Part shown: positions 30,451-42,266 of the stretch, in pieces
Layout of the letters: each line of letters starts with the position of its first letter
Numbering within the stretch: the first letter of the stretch is position 1
Assembly: GCA_932521025.1 (NCBI GenBank)
Contig: OW051472.1
Location: forward strand, 8,990,001-9,054,000
Source of the DNA: Oscheius onirici
Lineage: Eukaryota > Nematoda > Chromadorea > Rhabditida > Rhabditidae
DNA: 64,000 bases
Direction of reading: 5' to 3'
Notes under the pieces: generated by a model
Database searches by the model: none
Seen by the model: the letters and a program-made list of their open reading frames with translations, nothing else
What the model was told of the DNA's origin: nothing
Program-made: the position numbers and the translations under genes

Positions 30451-32759
30451 TCAGAGGCTGTGGAACATTGGAGCCAGAAGACGATGAGCCTGACGGATAA
30501 AGTCGATTGCCGTTGAGCACTCGATGTGAGTCTGGGTCACGAGATCGTCAGTCTGGAATTTTTTTTTGCTTTAATGTTGGGATTCAATCCACAGAAGTGC
30601 CATCAGAAGTAAACAACAGACAAGACAGTTAAACAGCCAAGTCGTTGTGGCAAGGACAGTTAGACATGCGATGACGAATGTAACGTACTCGACCGTTACA
30701 CGGAAAATATAGTCCGTTACACGAAAAATATAGTCAAAAATAGAAATGTCCTACCTTGGAAGTATTTTCACTCATCGAAATTACGTCTGTGTACTGACTA
30801 CTGATAAAATTGGCTCTCTGTGCAAGGAGAGTGAAGAGACTGACAAAATCTCGATGATTGACATCTTGACGAAGAATTAGGAGCAAATTGGCCAACTTCG
30901 AGACAACCTATTTATCAGAAGCTAAAAAGAGTAACTGAACGAGACAAACCTGTACTGAGGAGGCGGTAAACTCGACCAAAGACTGAACCGAGTCGGAAAA
31001 GAGGTCATCAGAGGACTTTCCGTCACACCAGGCGAGTCGCGTTGAAATCTCGCTGTCCGCATCGACTAGAGTCTTCGGTTCGTAAGGCAGATTGATCCTA
31101 TTGAGAATGGTAGAGAGCAATTGTCCAAAGTCGCCGTCTTCAGTCCGTTCCACGTCGACTGCCGACAGAGCTCCAAGATATTCCCGTTCGAATTTGGGAG
31201 CAGTTTTTGGCCTGCTGCTCGATAACATCTCCAAAGCTTCCAAATGAGCCATTCCCTCGCTTCTTCCGAATTGCGAGGCCACATCCGGAGTCTGCTTGGC
31301 TGCCACGGCCGAGCCCATCTGGAACGGAACCTCGCAATCCTGTTGTTCTCGCAGCTCTCTCAGAACATCCGACAGGTTTTGGCCGCTGTCTTCTGCGAAA
31401 AGCATTCGTCTCCTACCGACCTTCTGAAGTTGGGGTAATTACCGTAAAGGCTCTAATAGAAGCACCCCTGTACGCAATTACGTACGCATTTTTTTCGGGT
31501 TGATAATAAATTTTCCCGAATTTCCGATTATTTTTCCCATACAGATAGACATCTACCAAGGAAAAATAAAATATAAATTGAAAAAATATGTCTTCACCCC
31601 GAAAAAAATGCGTACGTAATTGCGTACAGGGTGTTTCTATTAGAGCTTTTACGGTAACAAGAAAGGAGTATAGCTTGCCTCATCTTTGACCGTCACAACT
31701 TCAAAAGTCTTCTTTCCAATCGACTCGAGGACATCGATTCCGCCGGAAACCAGTCCGGACAGCATTCCGAAGCCGGATGAGAGAGCACGCTGTTCTTCTC
31801 TTTTCGTCTCCTCTTCTTCCAACTGAACATTGCCCAGTCTCTCGGACAATTCCTTCTGCTGTTGAGCATGTCGATGAGCCACTTCTTCGGCCGAGGGCAG
31901 TCCCAAAGACGATTCAATGGTCGAAGTGAACTTTTCTCCTGAAAATATATTTTGTTGAGAGAAATTTGGGAAAGACCGACCGACAGCCGAGACAATTCCT
32001 CCCCATCCCCATCCAGTCGTCTTTTTGGCATCGGAAGACTTTGGGTCGGGTTTTTCTTGCAAACAAGAGTCTGTTTTCGGAGCAGAGTCGATCACTTTCT
32101 TCTCGTCGATCAGACTCCAGTCATTCCAACTGAAATTTTCTATAAAGTGTACAAAAAAGAACATACCCTTCAGTCGATTTTTTCGGCTCGGGCGTCTCTT
32201 CTTGTCCCCAGTCATCCCAGGCACGAGCTTCCGTCTTCTTTTCTTCTTTCGCTGGTAAAGACGTGTCCATGTCAAAATCGTCCCATCCGCCATCGTCCAT
32301 CGATCTTTCGAAGAATTCCTTCTTTGGAGTTTCTTCTGAGAAAGTCTCCTTGACGACCTCTTCAAGAAGACGCTGTTTTTCGGAGGAGAGACTGTCGGGC
32401 TGAGATTCCGATCCGCTGCCTCTCGAGGACGAAAACTTGGTGTCTTCCAGCAGTGATTCCTGCACATTATTTTGTTTTTAAACCAAAGGAAAGAAAGTAC
32501 CTGACTAGATCCTGTGTCTATCTTCTCAAGAGACGTGCCTTCTTTCACAATCGACTCATCGTCCGTCTTTTCAATTGTAGGCTCTTCTGACGGAGCTGCT
32601 TCGACTATCTTCTTATCCTGGATTTCCTAAAGAAGTTGATTTTGACTGAAACTGTAAAAAAACCTGTGAAGATGCCCTTTTCAATTTCTCATCCTTCTTC
32701 GTCTCTTCGTATTCTCCTTCGGAGGCACTGAGGAACTCGTCGTCGTCAGAGTCACACAT
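30451..32759 (-). CDS. FAM114 (NOXP20-like) protein
   Basis: Homolog of animal FAM114A1/A2, proteins linked to Golgi and Rab2 in other species. Exons: 32759-32664, 32626-32501, 32459-32167, 32129-31983, 31938-31679, 31423-30950, 30907-30755 and 30552-30451. The start is acidic (MCDSDDDEFLSASEGEYEE). Tryptophan-acid motifs (GGWDDFDMD, ARAWDDWGQ, GWGWGG) precede the family core IGKKTFEVVT and RMLFAEDSGQNLSDVLREL. The C-terminal third is helical. The intron at 31678-31424 appears to use a GC donor (gcaagc) and holds a whole MITE. Minus-strand AATAAA lies near 30353, between this gene and iPLA2. Confidence 0.85.
31440..31656. repeat. Complete MITE (~217 bp), intron copy
   Basis: Starts taccgtaaaggctctaatag and ends tctattagagcttttacggta, with the gtacgcaattacgtacgcat / gcgtacgtaattgcgtac pair inside. 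It fills most of the 31424-31678 intron of FAM114. Confidence 0.85.
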
Positions 32760-33368
32760 TCTGGAACTGATTTGAATTATGAAAGGCAAAAAAGAAGGAG
32801 ACAAAATTTGGTAAATGGTGAGAAAGCACTAGATTTATAGAATTTTCCTTCATGTGGAAGTATTGGCAACTAGCCAGAATGGAACAGGGCGCGGTTAAAG
32901 CTACTCGCTTGCAGTCACGAAATTTGGAGAAATCGAATAAAGCGAAAAGTGGCAAGAAATTCATTTGTTTGAAGAGAGAAAAACATACCTACTTGTCGGC
33001 ACGGAAAGCGACTAGACGAGTGAAAAACTTGCACTTTTGGCGACTTGTCAGAACTTGTCGAAACTTGTCAAGAACAACGTCTATCCAGATTCTGGACGGA
33101 ATCATGTTCTAAACAGTCTTTTGTACACCGAAAAATGCAAAATATTTGATCTTTCGAATGAGTCTGGCGCCCAGAGAGTCCAGGAGGAGAGATCTTTGAG
33201 AATCTGCTGGATAGTTTAATCCCTGAAGTTGCTGTGGGTAAGAGTAAGGAGGTTAAACACGACCTTCGTAGAACTTCTCATTAAAATAGCTTTTCCTGAA
33301 AGTGTGAAGACGGTCAAGTAGACAACAAGACGATACTATACTACTTTTTTATATTCCTGATCTTATTG
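32760..33368. other. Intergenic, no gene recognised
   Basis: Upstream of FAM114. Contains a short direct repeat (cagaacttgtc / gaaacttgtca near 33050). No coding signal. Confidence 0.5.
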
Positions 33369-33880
33369 TTAGAATTGTTTAAGGAGGGCAATGACTCGAT
33401 CCCACTCTGCCCCACTCCTATTCCACCAGTTGCCGTTGAATGTATTCTTGAGCAGGTCTCTCCATCTAGGCGGAGATTGTCTTCTGTCGTAAGAACCCCA
33501 AGTAGAGCCCTCTACTGTCGTCCACGTAGTCAAAGAGCTGGCCCATCTTTCAGGTCGCATGGAGGAGATCTTCCTAGCCCGGTCTAACTTCATTCTATCA
33601 GCAGTTGTTACCCAATCTTGAACTTTAGTGATTGTCCTCACTCTTCCATCGATGGAGTCTGGTAATGTTCGGCATCCTTTGTTTCGTCTTCTTTTGCACA
33701 ATTCCTAATTTGTCTCTATCGTACTCGGTCAAAGTCCAGGACTCGCATCTGTATGTAACCGCTGACGACGAATAAGACGATAGCCTTTGTTTGACTTTTC
33801 GACAAGCTGATTGATTCTGAGCAGTTTAGAGACAAAAACGGCAATCTTTTGCGGAATTAAAGTCAGTCCGAGCTGTATTT
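33369..33880 (-). mobile_element. Non-LTR retrotransposon (RTE-like) 3' fragment
   Basis: The open stretch 33701-33369 encodes WVTTADRMKLDRARKISSM, then RRQSPPRWRDLL and NGNWWNRSGAEWDRVIALL, the pattern of the extreme C-terminus of endonuclease/reverse-transcriptase proteins of LINE elements (xRxGRPPxRWxDD...W...AxDRxxW). Sequence upstream to ~33880 is similar in style but broken by stops. No intact reverse transcriptase core is present, so this is a dead 5'-truncated copy. Confidence 0.65.
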
Positions 33881-34171
33881 ACCATCGGCACTACTGAATT
33901 GTTATTATAGGTATCAAATAAGGTCAATGTTATTGATGAGAGCCACTGGTGAAATCCTCAATGAGATTGACACAGTCCGTTTTGTTAAAAGATGAAATTC
34001 TTTGAGACATTCAGTTTCTTCAAGAAAGTGAAAGTCCAATCCCGACTAATAATTAGATGGGGGTTTCCGAGATTCGGAAGGGTAATTGGGTTCTCAGGTT
34101 ACCCTCTTTTCACCAAACCATCTCTCAGACCTGTCAAAAAGGAGACACGCTCGTTTCAAGCAACAAACAAC
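33881..34171. other. Intergenic, promoter side of the next gene
   Basis: Short gap with no coding signal. Confidence 0.4.
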
Positions 34172-35521
34172 ATGAAGTATCCGTCACTGAGTCGATCTCT
34201 CTTTTCCGCCTTTCTTCTTCTCGTCTTGAGAAAAATTGTCATTGCCCTCATTGCTATGAATAGCGTCCGTGTTCACTGGCATCAAGTCAGTATGGAGGCC
34301 ATGGCAAGTTTTGTCAGTTTTTTTATTCAGAGGGTTTCAGATTGATACGGACAGTTTCCGTCAAGTGGTCAAGTCTCTTCCGGAAGGTCAGGAAACCTTC
34401 GTACTTATTCTGAACCGCCACGCTCTGAACATGACTCTCAACTGGCTCTGCAACACTGCCAACATTCCAGGTCTTTTCTCTTTGTCTTTCGTTGATGCTG
34501 CACTTTTTCGCCTGTTTGTTTGTCGCCCTTGAAACCAGTTGTCCTTTTAGGGGTACACCACAACTCTCTCATCGTGACTCTTGACCAACATGCCACGTCT
34601 GAGATTCGAAAGATCTGGCCAGACGTGCGGATTCTCGAATGGATTGTCCCGGGGCTCAAAGTAGGTCAGAAGCGGACACTATCAAAATGTTCTGTGAGGA
34701 TCCCTTCAACTACGGAGACGGACAGTATCAACTGTTCTACCTCTTTCGAGCCAATCTGGCCAGAGCTCTTCTCGAAATGGACAGAAGTTTCTGGATGATT
34801 CAGCAGGACACCTTTTGGGCAGATTCTCTCGGCCATGTTTCTATCCAAGACAGTCGGCATGATATAATTTTCGACAGGGCTTCGGAACATGGTCCTTTGG
34901 TCGCTGGTAATATTTTCTCTAGTCTCTAGGGTCAAATATTAAGGTGGATACTATGGCGCCAAGCCAACAAAAGGAGCAAAAGATTACTTCAAAAAACTCT
35001 CATGGGATCTGTCCTGGTGGTACGCTCCTGACAATGCTTATATGACTTCAATGTGCCAACTGAGTTGTCTCGCCGATTGCGGTCATTTACCATTCAGGTA
35101 GGTCTCTGACTGTTTTTTTTACATAGAATTTGAGTCTGATCACAAACTGGCAATGGCTAGACGGAGTTACAGGCGAGTTGCCACCCAAATTTATCCAGTT
35201 CGATGGAGAGACTCGTCTGGGTGGAAAGCTGGGAAAGATGAAGAAGCTCGGGTTTTATTTCCTGGCCGAAGACCGGAGGTCATGTAACCTTACATCTTTC
35301 GAAGTAAGACCTTTTTCTGAACCAAAAAAAAGAGGGTTCAGACTGCTCGAAACAGTCTGCTTCTGAGAACAGACGCCTGGTCACAGGTTGCTTCGTACAG
35401 TCACAGTCAGTTCAAATTCTATCAGAATATCGTGGATACTCTCTACAGTAACCCAACAACTGCTTGGATTCTCAACAGATGGATTCTGCCCTATGCTCAT
35501 TTTTGTATGCTCTCTTTGTGA
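34172..35521 (+). CDS. Nucleotide-diphospho-sugar transferase-like type II membrane protein
   Basis: Seven exons: 34172-34285, 34341-34470, 34539-34660, 34699-34906, 34944-35097, 35135-35278 and 35356-35521, which add up to exactly 345 codons plus stop. A cytoplasmic MKYPSLSR start leads into one membrane anchor (LFSAFLLLVLRKIVIALI). The luminal part has NSLIVTLDQHA, WPDVRILEWIVPG, QLFYLFRANLARALLEMD and SFWMIQQDTFWADSL, the last in the place of the metal-binding acidic motif of the nucleotide-diphospho-sugar transferase (PF03407-like) family. Likely a Golgi glycosyltransferase; substrate unknown. Two acceptors (tctgtgag, aatttgag) are weak but needed for frame. Confidence 0.75.
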
Positions 35522-36030
35522 TCTTCCTTTTCAATGAATATGACAAAATATTGTAGTCTCATCAAATAGTTTGTTACGGGATCCAAGAGACGAAGTAGAT
35601 ACTCTTTTCTGCCAGTTTGGGCAGAAAAAATCAGTTGCAGGATCCCTTATTTATTAATCTGATTTACAACGCCATTCGAGGGGTAAAGTTGGAGAGTCTT
35701 CGGTGGTCATGGAGGATCAAATCAATCTCCCCTTTTTCATTCCAAGGATTCTAGTTAATAGCCTTTACCTCTGACGCTTCATAAAATTGAAAAGTCTGTG
35801 AGGGGGGGATGCCAGCTGGAAATAGTCAAATTTTTGGGTGCGAAAGTCTTTCCAAGTTGACTTTTTGAGCCACCTTTGGACCAGCAGCGAATTTTAACCG
35901 ACACACACCATGTTAGATAGAACTATAAAAAATTGAAGCTCAGCGAGAAAGCTTTGCGGAGGAGATAGGATTACTTTCGAAAGGCTGTCGAATCAAGAAT
36001 TATTCGGTTCTGGTACTCCATGACAACCGA

Positions 36031-36094
36031 TTCATTCGGTTCTGGTACTCTCCGTAAAGCCAGTTATCGACTTTGACTGAAAATCCACTTTACA
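36031..36094. pseudogene. 64-bp copy of an ATP synthase b exon/intron junction
   Basis: Identical by eye over 64 bases to 42705-42768, covering 46 bases of exon plus the 18-base end of the preceding intron. The first 17 bases are also repeated just before it at 36002-36018 (attcggttctggtactc). The intron bases show it came from DNA, not mRNA. Confidence 0.85.
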
Positions 36095-36712
36095 GAATTA
36101 CCTCAGTATTCTATAAAGAAAAGCGGGCGAGAATTTCATTGTTTCGTCCTGAGTTTCTTTCGAGAACTTCAACCAGACCCTCGCTGTCTTTTTCAAAGGT
36201 TTACTGTTTCTAATTGTAAGAGTCAAAATTCAGATGCATCCTCGAGTCTTAACGTGTAATTTTCGTCTCCGCAGATGCATAAATGTTCTTTCGAACAAGG
36301 ACCTAACGTAATGGAAAAATGCTGGAAAAACCGTCATTTGAAGACAGTTCAGTTACCAATAGTGATCCGGACAGGGAGAGGGAGTACCAGTAAATAAAGA
36401 CCGAACGGAGAGAAGCAACCGTCAGTGACCACAGAGCAACTTGCTTTTACCCCAGTTACTTTCCAAAAACAAGTTACCTCCTGAGGGATCAATCAATTAC
36501 AGTAGTTTTTCTGTAACTTTTACCTAAAACATAAAACCTGGACTCCAATCTACCTAAAAACTCTCGAAATTTGACTATAACTTTTCAGAGAAAAAGTTAT
36601 TCAACATCGATCGACTACTAGGTATGGACGCCGTCGAGGAGTTTCTGATCTACCTCTTGAACAGAATCAAACGGGTTACTGTATGTCGTCGACTTTTTGA
36701 ACAAACCATACT

Positions 36713-36842
36713 CGGACTGTAACTGGAACAGAGTGACAAGGGAGGAATGAAAGAAAAACTGGAACTGAGGATCCGAGAAAGGAGTGATAGGACAAGACAA
36801 GGAATCTTTAGCCCTGGAAGGGCGGTGCTATCCTTGTCTAAC
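36713..36842 (-). repeat. Dispersed ~130-bp repeat, copy 2
   Basis: On the minus strand it reads cccttccagggctaaagatt, cttgtcttgtcctatcac and cggatcctcagttccag, matching 15646-15775. Confidence 0.65.
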
Positions 36843-37130
36843 AACATTTTTTTCCGATAGCTTTCCAAGGTATAAAGCGTCTGTTCGACATGAAAGTACT
36901 TAAAGTGAAGGATACTTAAAGATTAAGATTAAAGATTAAAACAATGGAAAACAATAGACTGATCAGAATATGAATTTGGAACTCATTTTAACTAAGTTTT
37001 TTCAAGTTCCAAACTTGTTTTTCAAAACAAAACAAAACAACTTTATTCGGAACTTCCCCTATTTATTGGTAATTTGAGCTTCAGGAACAGGTAGACTCGA
37101 GAGCATTTTAAAATGGGTTGAAATTATTGC

Positions 37131-38756
37131 TTAAAAGAGAGTGAAATAGACATTTAGAAGATTACAGAAAGCTTCGGGATCCAGAGGAGCATTGGGATCT
37201 CCATTGTAGCCAGAATAGTCCAATGGGTACCGCAAAAGATAAAGATGTTCTTGGAAGAGAAGTAGATCATTCAATGTGCGAACATTAGGGATAAAATATA
37301 TAGAGCGAGCGTCGGATTTGCGCCATTTGCTAATAAAAACGAGGAAGACATTGTCTGGGTTGGGAACGAGAATTGTTGTGGCTGTTTTTGAAGACGAGTG
37401 GAAAAAGGTCTGCTGTCCCATAACAGCAGCTCTCAAAGCGTCCGGTTCAAAGCTTCCAACGGCCAAAATTAGGGTTGCTCTGTAGCTCCACTTCCCACAA
37501 TTCCATTTCTGAAAGAATTTTAAATCTAATAGAATTTAATATAAACGACCTCGACACTTTGAGCAATTGGTGCTAGTAGTTGTGGCGTAGTTTTACGAAG
37601 TGTTACAGTTTCAAAAGAGTCTAAGAGACCCTCCAAACTTTTAAGGTTTTCAGGAACACCTTCAATAATTATGTCTTTGATCTTCTAAATGGGACCTTAG
37701 GCTATTTCTTTCAAAGTATCAAACTATTTTTTTTTTGACAGCGTTCAAGTCTTCCGCACAATATGTTAAAAACATCAGCGGCGAGACCAACTTTAAGTCT
37801 TTCTCTCTTCATCGTTTGTGTTCTTGAACATCAATACCGGTGGAATTCTAGATGGGCACTTCATGCGAACTGGCAGAACAGGAAAAAGTCCCTTTCCATG
37901 CCAATATCCATAAAGGATACAAAAGGAAAAGGGTAGAATCGAAATTGGATCCCTGATCTCGATGTTATGAAAACCTGACTGGTAAAAAGTGTCCACTCGA
38001 TGGAGTTCAAAACCAGAAGAAAAGAAGAATATAATCACACGTTGGGTAAAAATTTTAACTACGCAGACTTTTCAAAAAGTACACTGGTTCCAATAAAGAT
38101 TGCTCGAATCTGTAACGGTGGAAACAATAGAGTACTCAATGAACTTGTTGTAAAATACTGCATTGATAACGTGTTCTATGAGACGATCTTCAGAATTTGA
38201 TTCGACTCGAATCTACTCCAAGTATATACTGAAGAGGCAGAATCAACGAAAACTTACATCAGCATCTCCCGGACTTGCGAGTTTTCCCAGACGGATCCAA
38301 ATATTGAACCTTGGTTAAGTTATTAGTTAGAAGACCGTTGACAGCCTTGTTGAGTCTCATCGCCCGAGCAAAGGACCAGGGATGCATCTGAACATGGAGG
38401 TGGTTTAGTACAAGGAAAATGTAAACTATTGAGGCAAAACAGCTGAGTTCAAAAATACCTTCGAAAAGATGGTTAATTGATCCATATAGGATAATTCGTA
38501 CATGTTGACCGGATCTGGTAGGAGGAGGCAGTACCTGTCTCGCTTAGCAAGAACAGCCCTGTGTTGAGCTTTCATATACTCGTCGTTTAAAGTGTTCACT
38601 TTGATTTCAAGGTATTTCCTCCTCCGTTCGAACTCTTTGTCGCTAAGCTACAAATCATTTTTATATCAAGGATGAGAATGAACTTACTCGAGAAACGTGC
38701 ACATCGCTGTCAGTCCAAAATAGTTCTACAAAAAAGGGCTGCAATAAACTAACCAT
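37131..38756 (-). CDS. Unidentified multi-exon protein
   Basis: Starts MVSLLQPFFVELF at 38756 and ends NVYFTLF at 37133-37131. Coding-like exons between them include LSDKEFERRRKYLEIKVN, RDRYCLLLPDPVNMYELSY, HPWSFARAMRLNKAVNGLL, an exon at 37684-37550 (IKDIIIEGVPENLKSLEG) and the last exon 37508-37131 with LNDLLLFQEHLYLLRYPLD. Clean acceptors precede the last two exons. The middle (37730-38200) cannot be threaded with certainty. The leucine- and tyrosine-rich pattern recalls nematode F-box-associated or similar expanded families, but no motif proves it. Function unknown. Confidence 0.5.
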
Positions 38757-40180
38757 GGTAGTGGAGATCGACTCAGTAAGTGATAGATTCCGATTAAAAG
38801 CAAGCGCTTTCAAACACAGAAATCGATATTTTGAAATATTTGTGCATTCTGAACTTTCTGTTTAAATGGTTCGCTGACATAATGGGTGGAAAAACTTAAC
38901 AGATTACGCAATCAGACCACAAAAGTACCATAGTTTTCTGTTAGGAATTCAGAGGAAGACTTCCTTCTGAACAGACTATATGAATACTTCCCTTGAAAAG
39001 AAACGACAAAACCTCTAGAGCTCAGTGCCCGACATCTGGATCCGTGCAGTCTTCTGTTTATCGGGGGACAAATGGCCATCAGGCGACCTCGTGCCGCCAA
39101 ATTCAACACAATTTGTCTGACTCATTCCGACTATTAGCCTCTCACTCGCCTAGACTAAAAGTGTGTACAGGCTTCACGTAAACAATGGCCCTGTATCCGG
39201 GAGCAATCAAACAACAGCCTGTTTTTTCCTCCCACGAAAAGTCACCTTGGCGGTCTTTTAGACTCTCTCAATGTCCTCGACAGCCCCATCAATCGTTGAC
39301 TCAATGATCCGCATGATGTCTCATCCTCGTCCTCAAAATTGCAGCTTCTTCACTAATTGGTCCCTCAATCAAAAAGTCTTTTATTTGTCCTTCCCTTTCC
39401 CCTTATTACCGCTCTCGTTATCCTTCCTCCTTTTGATCAGCTCGTAATTTTTCACGACATGATAAGATTCGCGCTCGTCCTCCAAAAGACCTTCCGCTTC
39501 CCATTGACCCCTCTCTCCGTCCTCCCGCTCAATGTTTATTTTCACACCGTTTCAAGGAGCTAGGCACTTTTCTTGATTTTGAGCTTCATGTTACTAGTAG
39601 CAACGACCTTTCCCGAAGGTGCCACTTTCTCCTTCTTGATTTTCTCAATACTCTTGCTTCTGGACTCTTGGGTACAAGCATCCGCATCCCTTCATTGCAA
39701 AGCTGTGAAATTGAACCCTTTGGGATTGTTGACCGAACACGTGCTCCATTATCCCTATACCTACTACTCGCTCTCTCCACTGTTTTCGTTTTAGCCGTCA
39801 TAGAGGGACAAAGCATAGAATAGTGGTCCCAAATCTATTAGAACTGTCATAATAACACTGTACCTACACAGTCCATTTTTAGCTCGAAATTATTATTTTC
39901 TGATGTAGGTATATTCTTTAAAAAATGCATATTTTAAAACATCTAGAAACCCTAAACAAACTCGGTAGTGTTCTATGGAATGGTTATAGGGGTGTATGAG
40001 GGCTAAAACGTAAAAGAGCAGTCTCAGATTGACCCTCGTCTAACCCAGTTAGTTCGCTTTAAACGGCCAACAATCTTCCGTGACTCCTGAATCCGCAATA
40101 AGACGGCTTGAAGCAGTGCCATCTCGCTTATTGCTCTGCTTGAGCACCTCGCAATATCCACCCAGAGCCACTTTCCAGAC
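38757..40180. other. Intergenic, no gene recognised
   Basis: Divergent gap between the unidentified minus-strand gene and the GPCR. Pyrimidine-rich around 39340-39560. No coding signal that crosses splice sites. Confidence 0.45.
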
Positions 40181-42003
40181 ATGGTTCCGCTCAACATGTC
40201 CTCCATTATGGCTATCATGAGAGCTTCGCCCGTCTACCAACAGATCACAAATCTGTCTTTAATCAATTCCACTGGCTTTGAGGTCGATGCCCTGGAGCTG
40301 GGTATTGAAGGACTACAGGCCAGTTGTTTGAAGTGTTATTGAAAGAAAAAGAACTTTAGGCTTACTGTCATCTACCTCTGGTTGCCGACTTTGCCAATCT
40401 GACATTGCATACCTACGCAATGTCTTCGCCAACTCACGAAAAGTTTGTATTTATAGAAGTTTTCTTGTGGAAAACAGGCATTTTTCAGGCAAAAACCGAC
40501 ATTTTCGAGCTTCCCGATGTTCTGCAAAGTTGTAGCTCTTTATCTCCTCTACAACTTTGCAGAACATAAAAAAGCTGAAAAATGCCCTTTCAATCCAAAA
40601 ACACAGGCAAACTTTTCAGTGTTCTCTCCACTCCCATGTGGATTCGCATCCTTCTCTCGATCATCTTCTGTGCCGTCGGAATGGTCGGTGTTGTTGGAAA
40701 CAGCCTGACCGTTTTGGTCATCTGGAAGACGCAGTCTCTTCATTCACACACCAACGTCTTCTTGGCAAATCTGGCCATTTCCGATCTTCTTCTCATTTTG
40801 GTCGGTGTTCCTTTCGATCTTTTTCATCTCTGGAGTCAGCATCAGCCGCCTCCTATAGCGGGCTATTGTGCCTTCATGAGTAGGTCAAAAGAAATGGTAA
40901 AGAACAAACATTCAGGCACATCAATCTCACTTTTCACATTTGCCTCAATTCTAACCATTGTTTCCTTGACGGCTGAGCGATTCGTGGCAATCTGCTATCC
41001 CTTCAATCATCGGGCCGTCTTTGACAAGCGGAGGTATGTTAAAAAATCCTGGAACGACAAAACCTCAAACTCTTTGCCTAAAAATTGAATACCCAGGTCA
41101 AATACGCAGCTAAGCGAAAATCTATGGATGAGTATCCACTATTTGCGTGATAAAATCGTTAAAAAAACACCACGAACCTTTTTCTGAACAGCCATTAATC
41201 CAAATTCAGTGTCATCCAGCTGATCTACGTCATCTGGCTCATAGCCTTCTTTCCCTCTCTCTACATCGGACTCCAGTTCAAACGAGTCGTTCCCGATTTC
41301 TGCGGCTACAATCGAGAGCTGAGTTCGAACGAGGGAAGCTGCGATTACGAGTCCAGTCCAAACATGCCCTTCCGCTATCCTTTCGAGGTGAGAAAGTCGT
41401 TCAGATTAGGGCAAAAGTTCAGATGATCATGGTCTTGACATTTGTCCTCCCGCTCATTTTCATCGTCTACTGCTATTTCCGAATATTAGCCACGTTGAAC
41501 GAGATGGCAGCTCAGACGACGGTCCATGTTCCAATTGGCAGTACGAACAGCGACGCCTCACAAGTAGCTTCTCCCACTTCCATTTTGTATGTTCATACGA
41601 AAAACTACGCTCCGCCGAAGAGTCAACAAGCTCAGCGGATGGTTATCAAGATGCTGGGTTTGTTTGAAGTTATAAAAGAGAAAAAAAGAGCACGTTCCAG
41701 TGACGGTCACTGCCGTTTTCTTCATCTGCTACCTGCCGTATCACGTGGAAAGACTAATAGTTCAGTACACTAAAAAAGAATGTGACAAATCGATTTTCTG
41801 TTTGTTGCTCTATCCCATCACGGGTGAGTTGAATTCACAAAGAAAGACAATGCATTTTAGGGCTGTTGCAATACATATCAGCAACTTTAAATCCTATCCT
41901 TTACAACCTGATGTCGACAAGATTCCGAGCCGGCTTCAGTCAGCTGATCAAAAAGGCTCTTCCCAAGAAGGATCACTACAGCAGTATTGCTCCGAGAATG
42001 TGA
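40181..42003 (+). CDS. Rhodopsin-class neuropeptide GPCR (neuromedin U/TRH receptor group)
   Basis: Seven-membrane-span peptide receptor of the plasma membrane, probably neuronal. The start MVPLNMSS follows a ctttccag acceptor by two bases. The extracellular N-terminus has N-glycosylation sites NLS, NST and NLT. Firm exons: ~40611-40879, 40916-41033, 41210-41387, 41424-41657, 41701-41823 and 41861-42003. Marks: VVGNSLTVLVIW (TM1), LANLAISDLLL (TM2), TAERFVAICYP (ERF in place of DRY, TM3), a cysteine-bearing second loop, FFICYLPYH (TM6) and ATLNPILYNLMSTRFR (TM7). The TM7 end is typical of NMUR/GHSR/TRHR-type receptors. The joins between 40181 and 40611 are unresolved; that span includes a hairpin repeat. 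Ligand unknown. Confidence 0.85.
40486..40590. repeat. Hairpin repeat (family H), best copy
   Basis: Perfect 19-base arms atgttctgcaaagttgtag (40517-40535) and its complement (40549-40567) around a 13-base loop, with outer arms attttcgagctt / aagctgaaaaatg. Located in the 5' intron of the GPCR gene. Confidence 0.8.
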
Positions 42004-42266
42004 ATGTGTCGACAAGACGGACCGATCTCAAGGAAATTTCAGTTATCGCTGTTACGTGTATTTTTGTGAACAAAATATGATCGTTTTATTTAATTTACCC
42101 CTAGTAAAAATCGAGCGTTCGCCATAACAATGCTACTTTATAAGAGTAGAAACTAGGAGTAAAGAATGAAGGCGAATCGGCGAATGAACAACAAACATCT
42201 ACTAAAAAATTTCACATACCAGAACGCAATCATACAATGGAAGACGTTAAACTCTACTTTCTTCTC

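Larger units (their letters stand above)
35522..37130. other. Intergenic with two repeat fragments
   Basis: No gene. Holds a copied piece of the ATP synthase b gene (36031-36094) and copy 2 of the dispersed ~130-bp repeat (36713-36842). AT-rich elsewhere. Confidence 0.5.
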
